Assembly (NCBI GenBank): GCA_038120295.1
Contig: JAYOLL010000014.1
Location: forward strand, 1-64,000
Direction: 5' to 3'
Length of the DNA: 64,000 nt
From: JAYOEY01 sp038120295
GTDB lineage: Bacteria > Pseudomonadota > Alphaproteobacteria > MPNO01 > UBA2964
Numbering within the stretch: the first letter of the stretch is position 1; the number at the start of each line of letters is the position of its first letter. Positions 28,899 through 38,461 of the stretch are shown piece by piece. Below the pieces are notes generated by a model, which worked only from the letters and a program-made list of their open reading frames with translations, did no database searches and was not told where the DNA came from. Both the position numbers and the translations under genes were made by a program.

Positions 28899-29714
28899 CT
28901 ACTCCACCTGATGACCGGAAAGTTTCTGGTTATCGTTCTGCGCGCGTGAGCGCAGATAAATCGGGCCGAAAACGCCCGCCTGGCGTAACTCAAGCCTTCC
29001 CGATTTGGCAAGTTCGAGGCTTGCGGCAAATGTCGAGGCAAGCGCAGACTTCCGCACGAAACCGGTTCCTCGGATGCCGTCCGGCAGAAACGCTTCGAGC
29101 GTCTTCCAGTCGGGTAAGCGGCCAAGGATGGCCTCGAGCCGCTCCAGCGCATCGTCGACGGAATATATCTCGCTCGCCGTAATCTCCAGAGGGCCGCTCT
29201 GGTGACGTTTCTGCTGATCGCCATACGCCTTGAGAAGTTCGTAGAGCGACAGCTCGTATACCGGGATACGCCGGATTTTGACGCCTTCGGGTTTGCCGCG
29301 GGAAAACACATCCCTCCCGAGCCGGGGAAGCTGCAGGATGTTTTCACCGGCTGTTCGCATCGATTCCAGGCGACGGAGCTGAAATGCCAGTGCTTCGGCC
29401 ATTTCCGGGCCCGATGGATCCTCGTCTTCTTCTTCCGCCGGCAGAAGAAGGCGGGATTTGAGATAGGCCAGCCACGCCGCCATAACGAGGTAATCGGCGG
29501 CGATTTCGAGTCGTAACCGGCGGGCTTCGTCGATAAAGGCCAGATACTGCTCCGCCAGCGCCAGGATGGAGATGTGCAGGAGGTCGACCTTCTGCTGACG
29601 CGCCAACGCCAGAAGAACATCGATCGGACCTTCGTAGCCTTCGAGATCGACAACCAGATCGCCGTCATTCCGCTGCGGCGTTTCGGTTTCGAAGGGATCC
29701 GTTTCTGTCGTCAT
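28899..29714 (-). CDS. scpA: Segregation and condensation protein A
   Basis: Kleisin subunit that bridges the SMC heads. LEGYEGPIDVLLALARQQKVDLLHISI is the classical ScpA opening, in outline, and the C-terminal winged helix contains VRKSALASTFAASLELAKSG. I set the start at the ATG at 29714 (271 residues) because upstream sequence in the same frame lies in the gap before the M50 gene and does not resemble ScpA. The ribosome-binding site is weak. Confidence 0.93.
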   Translation of the reverse strand: MTTETDPFETETPQRNDGDLVVDLEGYEGPIDVLLALARQQKVDLLHISILALAEQYLAFIDEARRLRLEIAADYLVMAAWLAYLKSRLLLPAEEEDEDPSGPEMAEALAFQLRRLESMRTAGENILQLPRLGRDVFSRGKPEGVKIRRIPVYELSLYELLKAYGDQQKRHQSGPLEITASEIYSVDDALERLEAILGRLPDWKTLEAFLPDGIRGTGFVRKSALASTFAASLELAKSGRLELRQAGVFGPIYLRSRAQNDNQKLSGHQVE

Positions 29715-29758
29715 GCGTTCGGTCGCTACCCTGCAGGTTTCGATCGTCTGTGTCGGCT

Positions 29759-30439
29759 TCAATGGGGGCCGAAGACTGTCATGATAAACCCATAAAGGGC
29801 ATTGACCGGCCCCTGAACCAGCCAGCCGAGGATATCGATTTTCAGCCCGATATACTGGCCTGCCCATGGCACGACGAACAGTAGCAAGATTACTATTAAA
29901 AGACCGATTCGTTCCAGACGGGCGAGTTGATATGCAAGCGGCGATGGCAATAGTCCGACGGCCACCCGGCCCCCGTCCAGTGGCGGGAGCGGAAGCATGT
30001 TGAAGGCGGCGAGAGCCAGGTTGATCAGAACCGAATTGATCAGGTTGCGGGCTGCCCAGGCTTCGGATTCAACGGGAAGCATCGGGACGACGTGAAGGAG
30101 CAGCGCCGAGACAGCGGCCAGCGCCAGATTGATACCCGGTCCGGCGGCGGCAACCCAGATCATGTCCTGCTTCGGACGTCGCAAATTCATGAAATCGACG
30201 GGGACGGGCTTGGCCCAGCCGAACAGGAACGGCGCCCGCGTCAGGAGCAGGATCGCAGGCAGGACGACCGTTCCGAAGAGGTCGATATGTTTCCATGGCA
30301 AAAACGTGACTCGTCCCTCGACTTTTGCCGTGTCGTCTCCAAGACGCCAGGCGACATAGCCATGAGCCGCCTCGTGAAACGTGATTGCAATCAGGACAGG
30401 CAGAAACCAGACGGACAGCTGATCGAGAATTTCAGGCAT
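29759..30439 (-). CDS. Site-2 protease family (M50) integral membrane metalloprotease
   Basis: A 226-residue membrane protease predicted to cut within the bilayer. The zinc motif HEAAH is in TFHEAAHGYVAWRLGD (near residue 23), and the third ligand motif is LPPLDGGRVAVGLL. About six hydrophobic segments are present. No PDZ domain, so it belongs to the short group rather than RseP. Its first eight bases overlap the end of nagZ, and scpA follows, a neighbourhood common in alphaproteobacteria. Substrate unknown. Confidence 0.9.
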   Translation of the reverse strand: MPEILDQLSVWFLPVLIAITFHEAAHGYVAWRLGDDTAKVEGRVTFLPWKHIDLFGTVVLPAILLLTRAPFLFGWAKPVPVDFMNLRRPKQDMIWVAAAGPGINLALAAVSALLLHVVPMLPVESEAWAARNLINSVLINLALAAFNMLPLPPLDGGRVAVGLLPSPLAYQLARLERIGLLIVILLLFVVPWAGQYIGLKIDILGWLVQGPVNALYGFIMTVFGPH

Positions 30440-31487
30440 CGCTTTCGCGCGTCTCCATCATCAGGGCATCGAACTCCCGGAGCATGTCATCGAATTCCGG
30501 TTTTTCCGAGGCGTTGCCATCCAGACGCATCGCTTCGGCGTATTGCGCCCTGCCCTCTGCATCGGGCGTCATGGGCGACACACCGTCTGCGGCCTCTTTC
30601 ATTTCGTCGAGATTACCGGAGCAGTGAAGTGTGAGGTCGCACCCGGCCGACAGGCAGGCAGAGGCCCTTTCCGCATAATTCCCGACAAGCGCTTCCATGC
30701 CGATATCATCGGAAAGAAGGACCCCTCCGAAACCGATTTCCGAACGCATAACTTTCTCGATAACGGTCCCGGATACGGTTGCCGGGCGCGCCGGGTCGAT
30801 CGCGCTGTAAACGACGTGTGCAGTCATGGCCCACGGCTGGTCCTGCAGCGCCCGAAACGGTTCGAAATCCGTTCTGCGTAACTCTTCAAGCGGGGCGTCT
30901 ACCACGGGAAGCTCCTTGTGACTGTCAACTTTCGCTCGGCCGTGTCCGGGCAGATGCTTTATGACAGGCAGAATTCCTTCGGAAAGCAGCCCTTCGCAGA
31001 TCGCCCGTCCCAGAACGGAGACGGTTTCGGGGTCGCGTCCCAGCGCCCGGTCGCCGATAATATCGTGAGCATCGGCAGCAGGAATATCGAGGACCGGCAG
31101 ACAGTCGATCGTAATACCGAGTGCGGCAAGCTCCCTGCCGATCAGACGAGCATTGAGAAATGCGGCGCGCGTCGCCTTCTCTCTCGAGTTTCGGGCCAGC
31201 TCGGCGATTCTTCCCTGTGCTGGCGGGTGCCGCCAGTGCGGCGCCCGCAAGCGGGCGACACGTCCGCCCTCCTGATCGATCAGCACCGGCGCGTCGCGGC
31301 GTTGCACAGCCGCTCGAAGGTCCTCTACAAGACAGGCGACCTGATCGGGAGTCTCGCAGTTTCGGGCAAACAGAATAAATCCGAACGGGTCGACCGACCG
31401 GAAAAAATCGCGTTCTTCTTCTTCCAGCACCAGCCCGGCGCACCCGAAGATAATGGCTCGGGGCGGTCTTCGGTCAGGGACGGACAA
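30432..31487 (-). CDS. nagZ: Beta-N-acetylhexosaminidase NagZ
   Basis: Cytosolic family 3 glycosidase that removes GlcNAc from recycled muropeptides. The 351-residue protein has VLIDQEGGRVARL, the signature KHLPGHGRAKVDSHKELP with the catalytic His-loop, and the nucleophile region LLSDDIGMEAL. It overlaps the SPOR gene upstream by 14 bases and the M50 gene downstream by eight, showing a tightly packed operon. Confidence 0.94.
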   Translation of the reverse strand: MSVPDRRPPRAIIFGCAGLVLEEEERDFFRSVDPFGFILFARNCETPDQVACLVEDLRAAVQRRDAPVLIDQEGGRVARLRAPHWRHPPAQGRIAELARNSREKATRAAFLNARLIGRELAALGITIDCLPVLDIPAADAHDIIGDRALGRDPETVSVLGRAICEGLLSEGILPVIKHLPGHGRAKVDSHKELPVVDAPLEELRRTDFEPFRALQDQPWAMTAHVVYSAIDPARPATVSGTVIEKVMRSEIGFGGVLLSDDIGMEALVGNYAERASACLSAGCDLTLHCSGNLDEMKEAADGVSPMTPDAEGRAQYAEAMRLDGNASEKPEFDDMLREFDALMMETRESDA

Positions 31488-32361
31488 CGAGACACCCTAC
31501 CTTGCGGGCATTCGCTTTGGCGCAAAGAGAACGGGCGCTCGCAGAATCCTTCAGCGGTCCGGCCTGGAGGCGGAAATACGTGCCTTTGCCCCTTATTTCG
31601 ACCCGTTCGAGGTTCATGGTCAGGCCACCGAAAAGATCGGTGTGTTTGCGCCGGAGGCTGTCCCAGGCCGATCTTCCGCCCGCCTCCGACCGGAGCGATG
31701 CAATCTGGATTTTCCATCCGCTGACGGTCTGTGGCGGAGCCGCGACGGGACGGGGGCGAGCGGGCGTCGTCGCCTGCTTCGGTTCCGGAGGCGGTGGAGG
31801 ACGGGTTTCCGTCACGGGTTTCGGGACGGACGGGACCGGCGGTGGCTCTGCGATTTTGGTTGGCGGAGGCGCTGCAGGCGTTTTACGCGGCGTCAGCGGA
31901 ATCGGTTTTCCGGTTGCGTCATCTGCGCTGGCGGTTGGCGAAGTTGCTGGAGACATAGGGGACTCCCCCTGCCCCGTCTTGATTTCAGACGCCGATGCAG
32001 GAAGTGGCGGTGGTTTCGGCGCCACAGGTTCCGGCGGTGGAAGGAGCTTTTCTACCTTGTTGGCGTCCGGTTTTCCGCCAAGCCGGTCGTAGATTTCCTT
32101 GTCCTGATGCGGAATGGCCATGCCGCCGGGCTTTTCGGGGCGAATGCGCGTCGGGCCTTCCTGCGCTTTCACGATCGGCGCGATCTTGTCTTTGGCTGTC
32201 TGGGTTCCCCGATCGTACGAATAGACGACGACAACCGCGAACCCGCCGAGCGCGGCAAGAGCGATCAGCAATGTCAGAATACGTCGGCCCCAGTTTCCGC
32301 TTCCTTCGGTTTTGCTGGCGATCGGGCGGTCCCTTGCGTCAACGTCAAGCTGATCGGCCAT
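31474..32361 (-). CDS. SPOR domain-containing protein
   Basis: A 295-residue membrane-anchored peptidoglycan-binding protein. One transmembrane helix (about residues 27-48, LTLLIALAALGGFAVVVVYS) is followed by a long proline-rich periplasmic linker and a C-terminal SPOR domain beginning near GWKIQIASLRSEAGGRSAW. SPOR domains bind denuded glycan strands at the division site. It lies between argS and nagZ, sharing one base with the argS stop. Confidence 0.9.
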   Translation of the reverse strand: MADQLDVDARDRPIASKTEGSGNWGRRILTLLIALAALGGFAVVVVYSYDRGTQTAKDKIAPIVKAQEGPTRIRPEKPGGMAIPHQDKEIYDRLGGKPDANKVEKLLPPPEPVAPKPPPLPASASEIKTGQGESPMSPATSPTASADDATGKPIPLTPRKTPAAPPPTKIAEPPPVPSVPKPVTETRPPPPPEPKQATTPARPRPVAAPPQTVSGWKIQIASLRSEAGGRSAWDSLRRKHTDLFGGLTMNLERVEIRGKGTYFRLQAGPLKDSASARSLCAKANARKVGCLVVRP

Positions 32362-34118
32362 TAGCGCATCTCCTCGACGGGTTGAACGCCTATTACGGAC
32401 AGGCCCGATGCGATCACAAGGGCGACGGCCCGGGCCAGCGCAATGCGCGCCTTGGTCAGTTGCGCGTTCTCCGGAACGATAAAACGAAGATTTTCGCGAT
32501 CGTTGCCCCGGTTCCAGAATGCATGAAACGCCGCCGCGAGTTCCATTAGATAGAAAGCGATCCGGTGCGGTTCATAGGCAATCGCGGCGCTTTCCACGGT
32601 TCGTGGCCATGCCGCCAGCTGCCTCACCATCGCCATTTCGCTTTCGTCAGCGAGAACCGACATATCGGCGTTTTTCAATGATTCATCGTCCAGCTTCAAC
32701 TCGGGAAACGCTTCGGCAGCATTGCGCAATACCGAGCAGATCCTGGCGTGGGCATACTGAACATAGAATACGGGGTTGTCCCTGCTTTGCTCGGTAACCT
32801 TCTTCAGGTCGAAATCGAGCAGAGCCTCGTTGTTTCGGGTCAGCATGATAAAGCGGACAACATCGCGCCCGACCTCGTCGATGACTTCGCGCAGGGTAAC
32901 GAACGACCCGGCGCGTTTGGACATCTTCACCGGCTCTCCGTCGTCCATCAGGTTGACAAGATTGCTAAGACGAACGTCGAGCGTCCCCTGCCCTTCGGTG
33001 ACCGCGTCAACGGCTGCCTGAAGCCGTTTTACATATCCCTTGTGATCGGCGCCCCAGACATCGACCATCGTTGCGAAACCGCGCTGGAACTTGTCGCGGT
33101 GATAGGCGATATCGGAGGCGAAATACGTCCAGCTTTCATCCGATTTCTGAAGCGGCCGGTCGACATCGTCGCCAAATTCGGTCGCCCGGAACAGAAGCTG
33201 GGGACGGGCCTCCCAGTCCTCCGGGGGCGGTGTGCCCTTTGGCGGTTCCAGCGTCCCGACATAGACCAGGTCTCGCGACTGAAGTTCGTCGACGACCTGC
33301 TGGATCGCGCCGGCGTCCGCCAGCGATTTTTCGGATGTGAAGACCGCGTGTTCAACGCCGAGCGCCTCCAGATCCGACCGGATCAGATCCATCATCGCTT
33401 TGATCGAAAAACTCCGGAATTCCGGCAGCCAGTCGGGTTCGCCGGCGTTGAGCCACTTATCGCCATCCCGCCTGGCAAGCGCTTGCCCGACCTCCCTGAG
33501 ATAGTCGCCGGGATAAAGCCCGTCGGGAACCTCCCCGATCTCCTCCCCAAGCGCTTCCCGGTAGCGGAGATAGGCGGATCGCGCCAGAACGTCGACCTGA
33601 GCGCCCGCATCGTTGATGTAGTATTCCCGGCTGATCCTGAAGCCTGCCTTCTCCAGCAGCGAAGCAAGCGCATCGCCGATGACAGCCCCCCTTCCGTGAC
33701 CGACATGCATCGGTCCGGTGGGGTTGGCGGAGACATACTCGACATTCACCGGTTTTTGGTCGCCGATCGCGCTGTCGCCGTAGGCAGTTCCCCGATCGAG
33801 GATTTCGCGGATCCGGTCGTGAAGGAAGCCGACCGACAGGCGCAGATTCACGAAGCCGGGCCCGGCGACCTCGGCACTGGCCAGGTCCGGATGAGTATGG
33901 AGTCGTGCAGCAAGGGCTTCACCGAGATTGCGTGGCTTTAATCCAGCCGGTTTTGCGAGCACCATGGCAGCGTTGGTGCTCAGGTCGCCGTGTTCCTCGT
34001 CACGCGGCGGTTCCACCGAGATTCGTGACAGATCGAGCCCTTCGGGAAGCACGCCCTGCTCGGCCAATGCCTGAATTTCAGATTTAATAATATCGTAGAA
34101 GTAATTGAAAATATTCAT
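32361..34118 (-). CDS. argS: Arginyl-tRNA synthetase
   Basis: Class I synthetase charging tRNA-Arg, 585 residues. The HIGH-like motif is ANPTGPMHVGHGRGAV and the KMSKS-like motif is PVKMSKRAGSFVTL. The N-terminal Add-1 tRNA-binding domain and C-terminal DALR-type helical domain are both present by length and sequence. The start codon overlaps the dgt stop (TAATG), so translation is coupled. Confidence 0.97.
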   Translation of the reverse strand: MNIFNYFYDIIKSEIQALAEQGVLPEGLDLSRISVEPPRDEEHGDLSTNAAMVLAKPAGLKPRNLGEALAARLHTHPDLASAEVAGPGFVNLRLSVGFLHDRIREILDRGTAYGDSAIGDQKPVNVEYVSANPTGPMHVGHGRGAVIGDALASLLEKAGFRISREYYINDAGAQVDVLARSAYLRYREALGEEIGEVPDGLYPGDYLREVGQALARRDGDKWLNAGEPDWLPEFRSFSIKAMMDLIRSDLEALGVEHAVFTSEKSLADAGAIQQVVDELQSRDLVYVGTLEPPKGTPPPEDWEARPQLLFRATEFGDDVDRPLQKSDESWTYFASDIAYHRDKFQRGFATMVDVWGADHKGYVKRLQAAVDAVTEGQGTLDVRLSNLVNLMDDGEPVKMSKRAGSFVTLREVIDEVGRDVVRFIMLTRNNEALLDFDLKKVTEQSRDNPVFYVQYAHARICSVLRNAAEAFPELKLDDESLKNADMSVLADESEMAMVRQLAAWPRTVESAAIAYEPHRIAFYLMELAAAFHAFWNRGNDRENLRFIVPENAQLTKARIALARAVALVIASGLSVIGVQPVEEMR

Positions 34119-35320
34119 TAATCATACAGATCAAAAAGGCGTCGATGCTCATCAAGGGCATATCGGTCAGTCATGCCGGCAATATAGTCGCAAACGACGC
34201 GGGCGCGGGCGGTTTCGTCCAGCCCGGAAGCTTCTTCGCGCCAGTTTGTCGGGAGACAGCCCGGATCCTCATGTAACAGTTCAAACAGTTCCCTGACGAC
34301 CCTTTTTCCCTTGCTGGTACGCCGGTTTACCTCGAAGTGCCGGTACATCCGCTCGAACAGAAACTTCTTAAGCCCCTTGTTCGCTTTTTCCAAGGAGCGC
34401 GACATGGCGACGACGGGGCTGGAAAGCGCTCGTATATCCCCTGCGCTGACCGGTGCGGCGTCCGTCAGACGCCCTGAAGTCTCCTCCAGGAGATCGTTGA
34501 CCATCCGGTCGATCATCCGGCGGGTGGTCTCGTGGATAAGACGGGACTGCTCCAGCCCGGGATGCTGGCGTGCGACCTCGCTGATCAGCGGGCCGACAAG
34601 CGGTTGATCGGCCAGGTCCTCGACCGTGAACAGCCCTGCCCTGAGGCCGTCGTCCACATCATGAGTATTATAGGCGATGTCGTCGGACAGCGCCGCTATC
34701 TGGGCTTCGATCCCCGGCTGCGTATGGAGTTCCAGGTCCTGGTGGCGCGCATACTCGACCAGAGCCCAGGGGAGCCCTTCCGTTCTGCCGGGACCGGGAA
34801 TGAGCGGACCGTTATGCTTGGCGAGCCCCTCGAGAGTCTCCCATGTCAGGTTGAGACCGTCGAAACCCGCATAGCGCGCTTCCAGCGCTGTTACGATTCT
34901 GATCCCCTGCCCGTTGTGATCGAAACCGCCATAGGGCGTCATCACCTCGTGGAGCGCATCCTCGCCGGAATGACCGAACGGCGGATGCCCAAGATCGTGC
35001 GCCAGCGCCAGCGCCTCGGCGAGATCCTCGTCGGCCTGAAGATAGCGTGCAAGCGATCGGGCGATCTGTGCGACCTCAAGCGTATGGGTCAGTCTTGTCC
35101 TGAAATGATCGCCCTGATGATAGACGAAGACCTGGGTCTTGTATTTCAGACGCCGAAACGCGCCGGAATGAATAATGCGGTCCCTGTCGCGCTGAAACAC
35201 CGTGCGTGTGGCGCTTTCCGGCTCGGCGACCAGCCGCCCGCGGCTCGCCGATGGATGGGTTGCGTAGGGCGCGAGCGCCGGATGCCCGTCCACGCCGCGT
35301 GTAAAACCGTCTGCTGTCAT
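34118..35320 (-). CDS. dgt: Deoxyguanosinetriphosphate triphosphohydrolase-like protein
   Basis: HD-domain nucleotidase that splits dGTP or other dNTPs to the nucleoside and triphosphate. The 400-residue protein has RTRLTHTLEVAQIARSLAR, the metal motif AHDLGHPPFGHSGEDAL, and DIAYNTHDVDDGLRAG, matching the shorter Dgt class seen upstream of argS in alphaproteobacteria. It is divergent from erpA. Confidence 0.94.
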   Translation of the reverse strand: MTADGFTRGVDGHPALAPYATHPSASRGRLVAEPESATRTVFQRDRDRIIHSGAFRRLKYKTQVFVYHQGDHFRTRLTHTLEVAQIARSLARYLQADEDLAEALALAHDLGHPPFGHSGEDALHEVMTPYGGFDHNGQGIRIVTALEARYAGFDGLNLTWETLEGLAKHNGPLIPGPGRTEGLPWALVEYARHQDLELHTQPGIEAQIAALSDDIAYNTHDVDDGLRAGLFTVEDLADQPLVGPLISEVARQHPGLEQSRLIHETTRRMIDRMVNDLLEETSGRLTDAAPVSAGDIRALSSPVVAMSRSLEKANKGLKKFLFERMYRHFEVNRRTSKGKRVVRELFELLHEDPGCLPTNWREEASGLDETARARVVCDYIAGMTDRYALDEHRRLFDLYD

Positions 35321-35409
35321 GCCGGAAAACTAGTCTTCCGTGCCTGTTCAGGCAAATACGCTTTTCACGGAATTCCCGCGATACAACGGACAGCGGATTC
35401 GATGTAGCG

Positions 35410-35438
35410 TTGACCTCTTCCACCGGGCTACTTAGATA
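35410..35438 (+). promoter_or_regulatory. Putative sigma-70 promoter of erpA
   Basis: TTGACC (35410-35415), a 17-base spacer and TAGATA (35433-35438), about 50 bases before the erpA start. The -35 box is good, the -10 box is poor, so this is only a candidate. Confidence 0.35.
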
Positions 35439-35486
35439 ACGCGAAAGCGTCGAACAGATCGCCAAACCACCGGATTTCTGACAAAA

Positions 35487-35831
35487 ATGGCCGAAACCGA
35501 AAATACCGTCACCATCAGCGACAGCGCAGTCAGGCGGGTGCGTGAACTGACCGCCGAGGGCGAATTCGCTGGAAAGAACCTGCGAATCGCCGTTAATGGC
35601 GGCGGCTGTTCCGGATTTCAGTATGAATTCTCCTTCGACGACGGCCCGGAGGACGACGACCGGATTATTGAGCGGGACGGCGTTCAGGTCCTGATCGATA
35701 CGATGAGCTGGGACCTGATTGTCGGGAGCGAGCTGCACTTTGCCGAGGAACTGATCGGATCCTACTTTACGCTCCAGAATCCGAACGCTGCGTCGACCTG
35801 CGGGTGCGGCGTTTCCTTCTCGATTGGCTGA
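35487..35831 (+). CDS. erpA: Iron-sulfur cluster insertion protein ErpA/IscA family
   Basis: A-type Fe-S carrier of 114 residues. The three cluster-binding cysteines are in GGGCSGFQY and the C-terminal STCGCGVSFSIG. It delivers clusters to apo-proteins in the cytosol. It is divergent from dgt, as in many alphaproteobacteria, and its stop lies 50 bases before xth, so the two may be cotranscribed. Confidence 0.92.
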   Translation: MAETENTVTISDSAVRRVRELTAEGEFAGKNLRIAVNGGGCSGFQYEFSFDDGPEDDDRIIERDGVQVLIDTMSWDLIVGSELHFAEELIGSYFTLQNPNAASTCGCGVSFSIG

Positions 35832-35881
35832 ATTCCCGATTCTGCGTTAGAACGTCGGCAGTCCGACCCGTTAAGGCTGCC

Positions 35882-36658
35882 ATGACACTTATCGCCACCT
35901 GGAACGTCAATTCGATCCGCGCGCGCCTTCCCCGCGTGCTCGACTGGCTATCGGAAGCAAAACCCGACGTGGCGCTGCTTCAGGAGCTCAAGGTCGTCGA
36001 CGAGAGTTTTCCCGCCGGCGAAATTGAAGATCTCGGTTACAACATCGCGACGCATGGCCAGAAAACCTATAACGGTGTTGCCATCCTGTCGAAGTTTCCC
36101 ATCGAAGACATCTCGCGCGGCCTGCCCGGAGACGACAGCGACGAGCAGGCCAGATATATCGAAGCCGTTACAGGCGGCGTCCGGGTCGCCTCGATTTATC
36201 TGCCGAACGGCAATCCTGCCCCGGGTGAAAAGTTCGATTACAAAATTGCATGGATGGATCGGCTTCTTTCTCACGCGAGAGAGCTGATTGAGCTCGACGA
36301 GGCTTTCGTGCTGGGCGGCGATTACAATGTCTGCGTGACGGATGACGATGTTTACGATCCGGCCGGCTGGGCCGACGATGCGCTGTGCCGTCCGGAATCC
36401 CGCAACCGGTTCCGCGCCCTGACGAATCTCGGCCTTACCAACGCCTTTCGCGCGCTACATCCGGAAGCCGGACAGTACAGCTACTGGGATTACACCGGAG
36501 GGGCGTGGCAAAAAGGCTTCGGCCTGCTGATCGATCATTTGCTGCTGTCGCCGCAAGCTGCCGACCGGCTCATGGAATCGGGCATCGACCGGAAACCGCG
36601 CGGCAAGGAAAAACCCTCGGACCACACGCCTGTGTGGTGCAACCTTCAAGAGGCCTGA
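35882..36658 (+). CDS. xth: Exodeoxyribonuclease III (AP endonuclease)
   Basis: Mg2+-dependent endonuclease/exonuclease/phosphatase-fold enzyme that cuts DNA at abasic sites. The 258-residue protein has TWNVNSIRARLPRVLDWL, the metal-binding Glu in LLQELKV, GDYNVCVTDDDVYDP and the catalytic SDHTPVWC near the C-terminus. The ATG at 35882 gives the family N-terminus; the frame upstream lies inside erpA. Confidence 0.95.
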   Translation: MTLIATWNVNSIRARLPRVLDWLSEAKPDVALLQELKVVDESFPAGEIEDLGYNIATHGQKTYNGVAILSKFPIEDISRGLPGDDSDEQARYIEAVTGGVRVASIYLPNGNPAPGEKFDYKIAWMDRLLSHARELIELDEAFVLGGDYNVCVTDDDVYDPAGWADDALCRPESRNRFRALTNLGLTNAFRALHPEAGQYSYWDYTGGAWQKGFGLLIDHLLLSPQAADRLMESGIDRKPRGKEKPSDHTPVWCNLQEA

Positions 36659-36659
36659 A

Positions 36660-36842
36660 ATGCTTCGTTATGCTACCGGCGCGCTTCTGTTCGGCCTGAT
36701 ATGGGCATCGATCGCCTATATCAGACACGGGATTACCGACTGGAGAGTCCTCGCCGCCAACGTCTTCGTCTTTGTCGTTGTCGGGACGCTGGTCTGCCTC
36801 GTCGTGTCCTACGTCATCAATGCAATAAAGAGCCGACAATGA
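36660..36842 (+). CDS. Small two-helix membrane protein
   Basis: A 60-residue protein I do not recognise. Two hydrophobic helices (about residues 4-22 and 31-53) are joined by a short charged loop, with a basic end (NAIKSRQ). It starts one base after the xth stop and its own stop overlaps the start of the ThDP enzyme gene (ATGA), so it is translated between two real genes in the same direction. That placement and the clean membrane pattern make it a probable real gene. Confidence 0.7.
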   Translation: MLRYATGALLFGLIWASIAYIRHGITDWRVLAANVFVFVVVGTLVCLVVSYVINAIKSRQ

Positions 36843-38440
36843 ATAATGCAGAACTGATTGTGGCAACGCTTCGCAAGGCGGGGATCACGCACGGATTCGG
36901 AATTCCCAGCGGCAATGTACTGCCGGTTATGGAGGCCATGCGAACAGGCGGGATCGAGTTTGTCCTGACAGCGCATGAAGGTTCCGCCGGTTTCGCCGCC
37001 GACGTCATGGGACGGCAAACCGACCGGCCCGGCTTCTGTATCGCAACGCTCGGACCCGGTGCGACCAACCTGAGCACCGGGGTTGGCAATGCCTGGCTGG
37101 ATCGCTCTCCGATGATTGCGATTACCTGCAATCTGAATACTGACCAGCTCGGCCGGCGTATTCAGATGTATATCGACCACCATGCGCTGTTCGCGCCAAT
37201 CACCAAGGCAAGCTTTCCTTTGCGCGAAGGCAATGTGGCGGGGCCGCTTGCCGACGCCATCCGGATCGCCATGTCGGAACCGCGGGGGCCTGTTCATCTC
37301 GACCTTCCGGAGGATGTTGCGCTGGCGCCTGCGACGGAGGAAATCTCGGATTTCGGGACCGTCGAGCCGGTATTTCCGGCGCCACGCGATCTCATCAAGC
37401 GGGCTTCGACCATGATAGCCGGCAGCGAGAGGCCGATCGCGATCCTGGGCTCCAGCGCCATGCGGATGATGGAAAAGGATCTGCTGCGGCGCTTCGTCGA
37501 GCATCACAATCTGCCGTTCATGACCACGACGATGGCAAAGGGGCTGATCGACGACGATCACCCGCTGGCCCTGGGGTGCATCGAACGCGGTTGCCGCCAG
37601 CACCAGCGCGGATTGTTGCGCAGCGCGGACCTGATCGTTGGCCTTGGCTATGACACGATCGAGGTGGAGTACGAGGCCTGGATCGGCGATGTGCCGCTGT
37701 TGCAGATCGATATCGAATCCGCGGATGTCGCGGACAGCGTTCGACTTCAGCTTGAGGTGATCGGCGATCTCGATGCCGCGCTCGCCGAGTTTCTCCTGCT
37801 CGACGGCTCCCGACACGGTTGGCGCAAGAAAGAGCTGAACGAACATCGGCGAAGCTTTGAGAAACTTCTGCGTCCGGTGAACGAGAAATTTACTGCTCAT
37901 CAGGCCATCGATGCCGTGCGGGCTGCATTGCCCGAAGACGGAATACTCGCTTTCGATGTCGGGGCGCATACGCATCAGATTGCGAGCCAGTGGCGCGCGC
38001 CGGGGCCCAAGAGATTTCTTATCACGAATGGCTGGTCGTCCATGGGGTTCGGCCTGCCTGCAGCGATCGCGGCCAAGCTGGCCGAACCGGAAAAGGATGT
38101 CGTGTGCCTGATCGGCGATGGCTGCTTTCAGATGACCTGCGGCGAACTGGCCACCGCAAAGCGCCTTGGTATCACGCTCCCTGTGGTGGTTCTCGACGAC
38201 CGCTGGCTGGGGCTAATCCGCGTCAAACAGATGCGGCGGCAGTATGGAATTTACGGGACCGAACTTCAGCAAGAAGAATACAAGGCGCCGCCTTCTCATT
38301 ATTTCGGTGTCCCGGCGAAGGGAGTGCGATCCCGGCGGAGTCTCGTTCAGGCCGTAAAAAGGGCTCTGACAACGGACGGCCCGACAGTGATCGAGGCGGT
38401 CGTCGATTCCGATCACTATATCGAAACGGTGTTCGACTGA
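36839..38440 (+). CDS. Thiamine pyrophosphate-binding enzyme (acetolactate synthase-like)
   Basis: A 533-residue ThDP enzyme with the usual three domains. The catalytic Glu is in TAHEGSAGFAADVMGR (Glu46). The cofactor motif GDGCFQMTCGELATAKRLG is near residue 425, ending at LDDRWLGLI. The central FAD-like domain is present. It resembles acetolactate synthase large subunits and related decarboxylases, but no ilvN-type regulatory gene is beside it, so it is probably a specialised 2-keto acid decarboxylase or lyase. The start at 36839 overlaps the preceding small gene. Confidence 0.87.
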   Translation: MNNAELIVATLRKAGITHGFGIPSGNVLPVMEAMRTGGIEFVLTAHEGSAGFAADVMGRQTDRPGFCIATLGPGATNLSTGVGNAWLDRSPMIAITCNLNTDQLGRRIQMYIDHHALFAPITKASFPLREGNVAGPLADAIRIAMSEPRGPVHLDLPEDVALAPATEEISDFGTVEPVFPAPRDLIKRASTMIAGSERPIAILGSSAMRMMEKDLLRRFVEHHNLPFMTTTMAKGLIDDDHPLALGCIERGCRQHQRGLLRSADLIVGLGYDTIEVEYEAWIGDVPLLQIDIESADVADSVRLQLEVIGDLDAALAEFLLLDGSRHGWRKKELNEHRRSFEKLLRPVNEKFTAHQAIDAVRAALPEDGILAFDVGAHTHQIASQWRAPGPKRFLITNGWSSMGFGLPAAIAAKLAEPEKDVVCLIGDGCFQMTCGELATAKRLGITLPVVVLDDRWLGLIRVKQMRRQYGIYGTELQQEEYKAPPSHYFGVPAKGVRSRRSLVQAVKRALTTDGPTVIEAVVDSDHYIETVFD

Positions 38441-38461
38441 TTTTGCCGTACATGATTTGAA

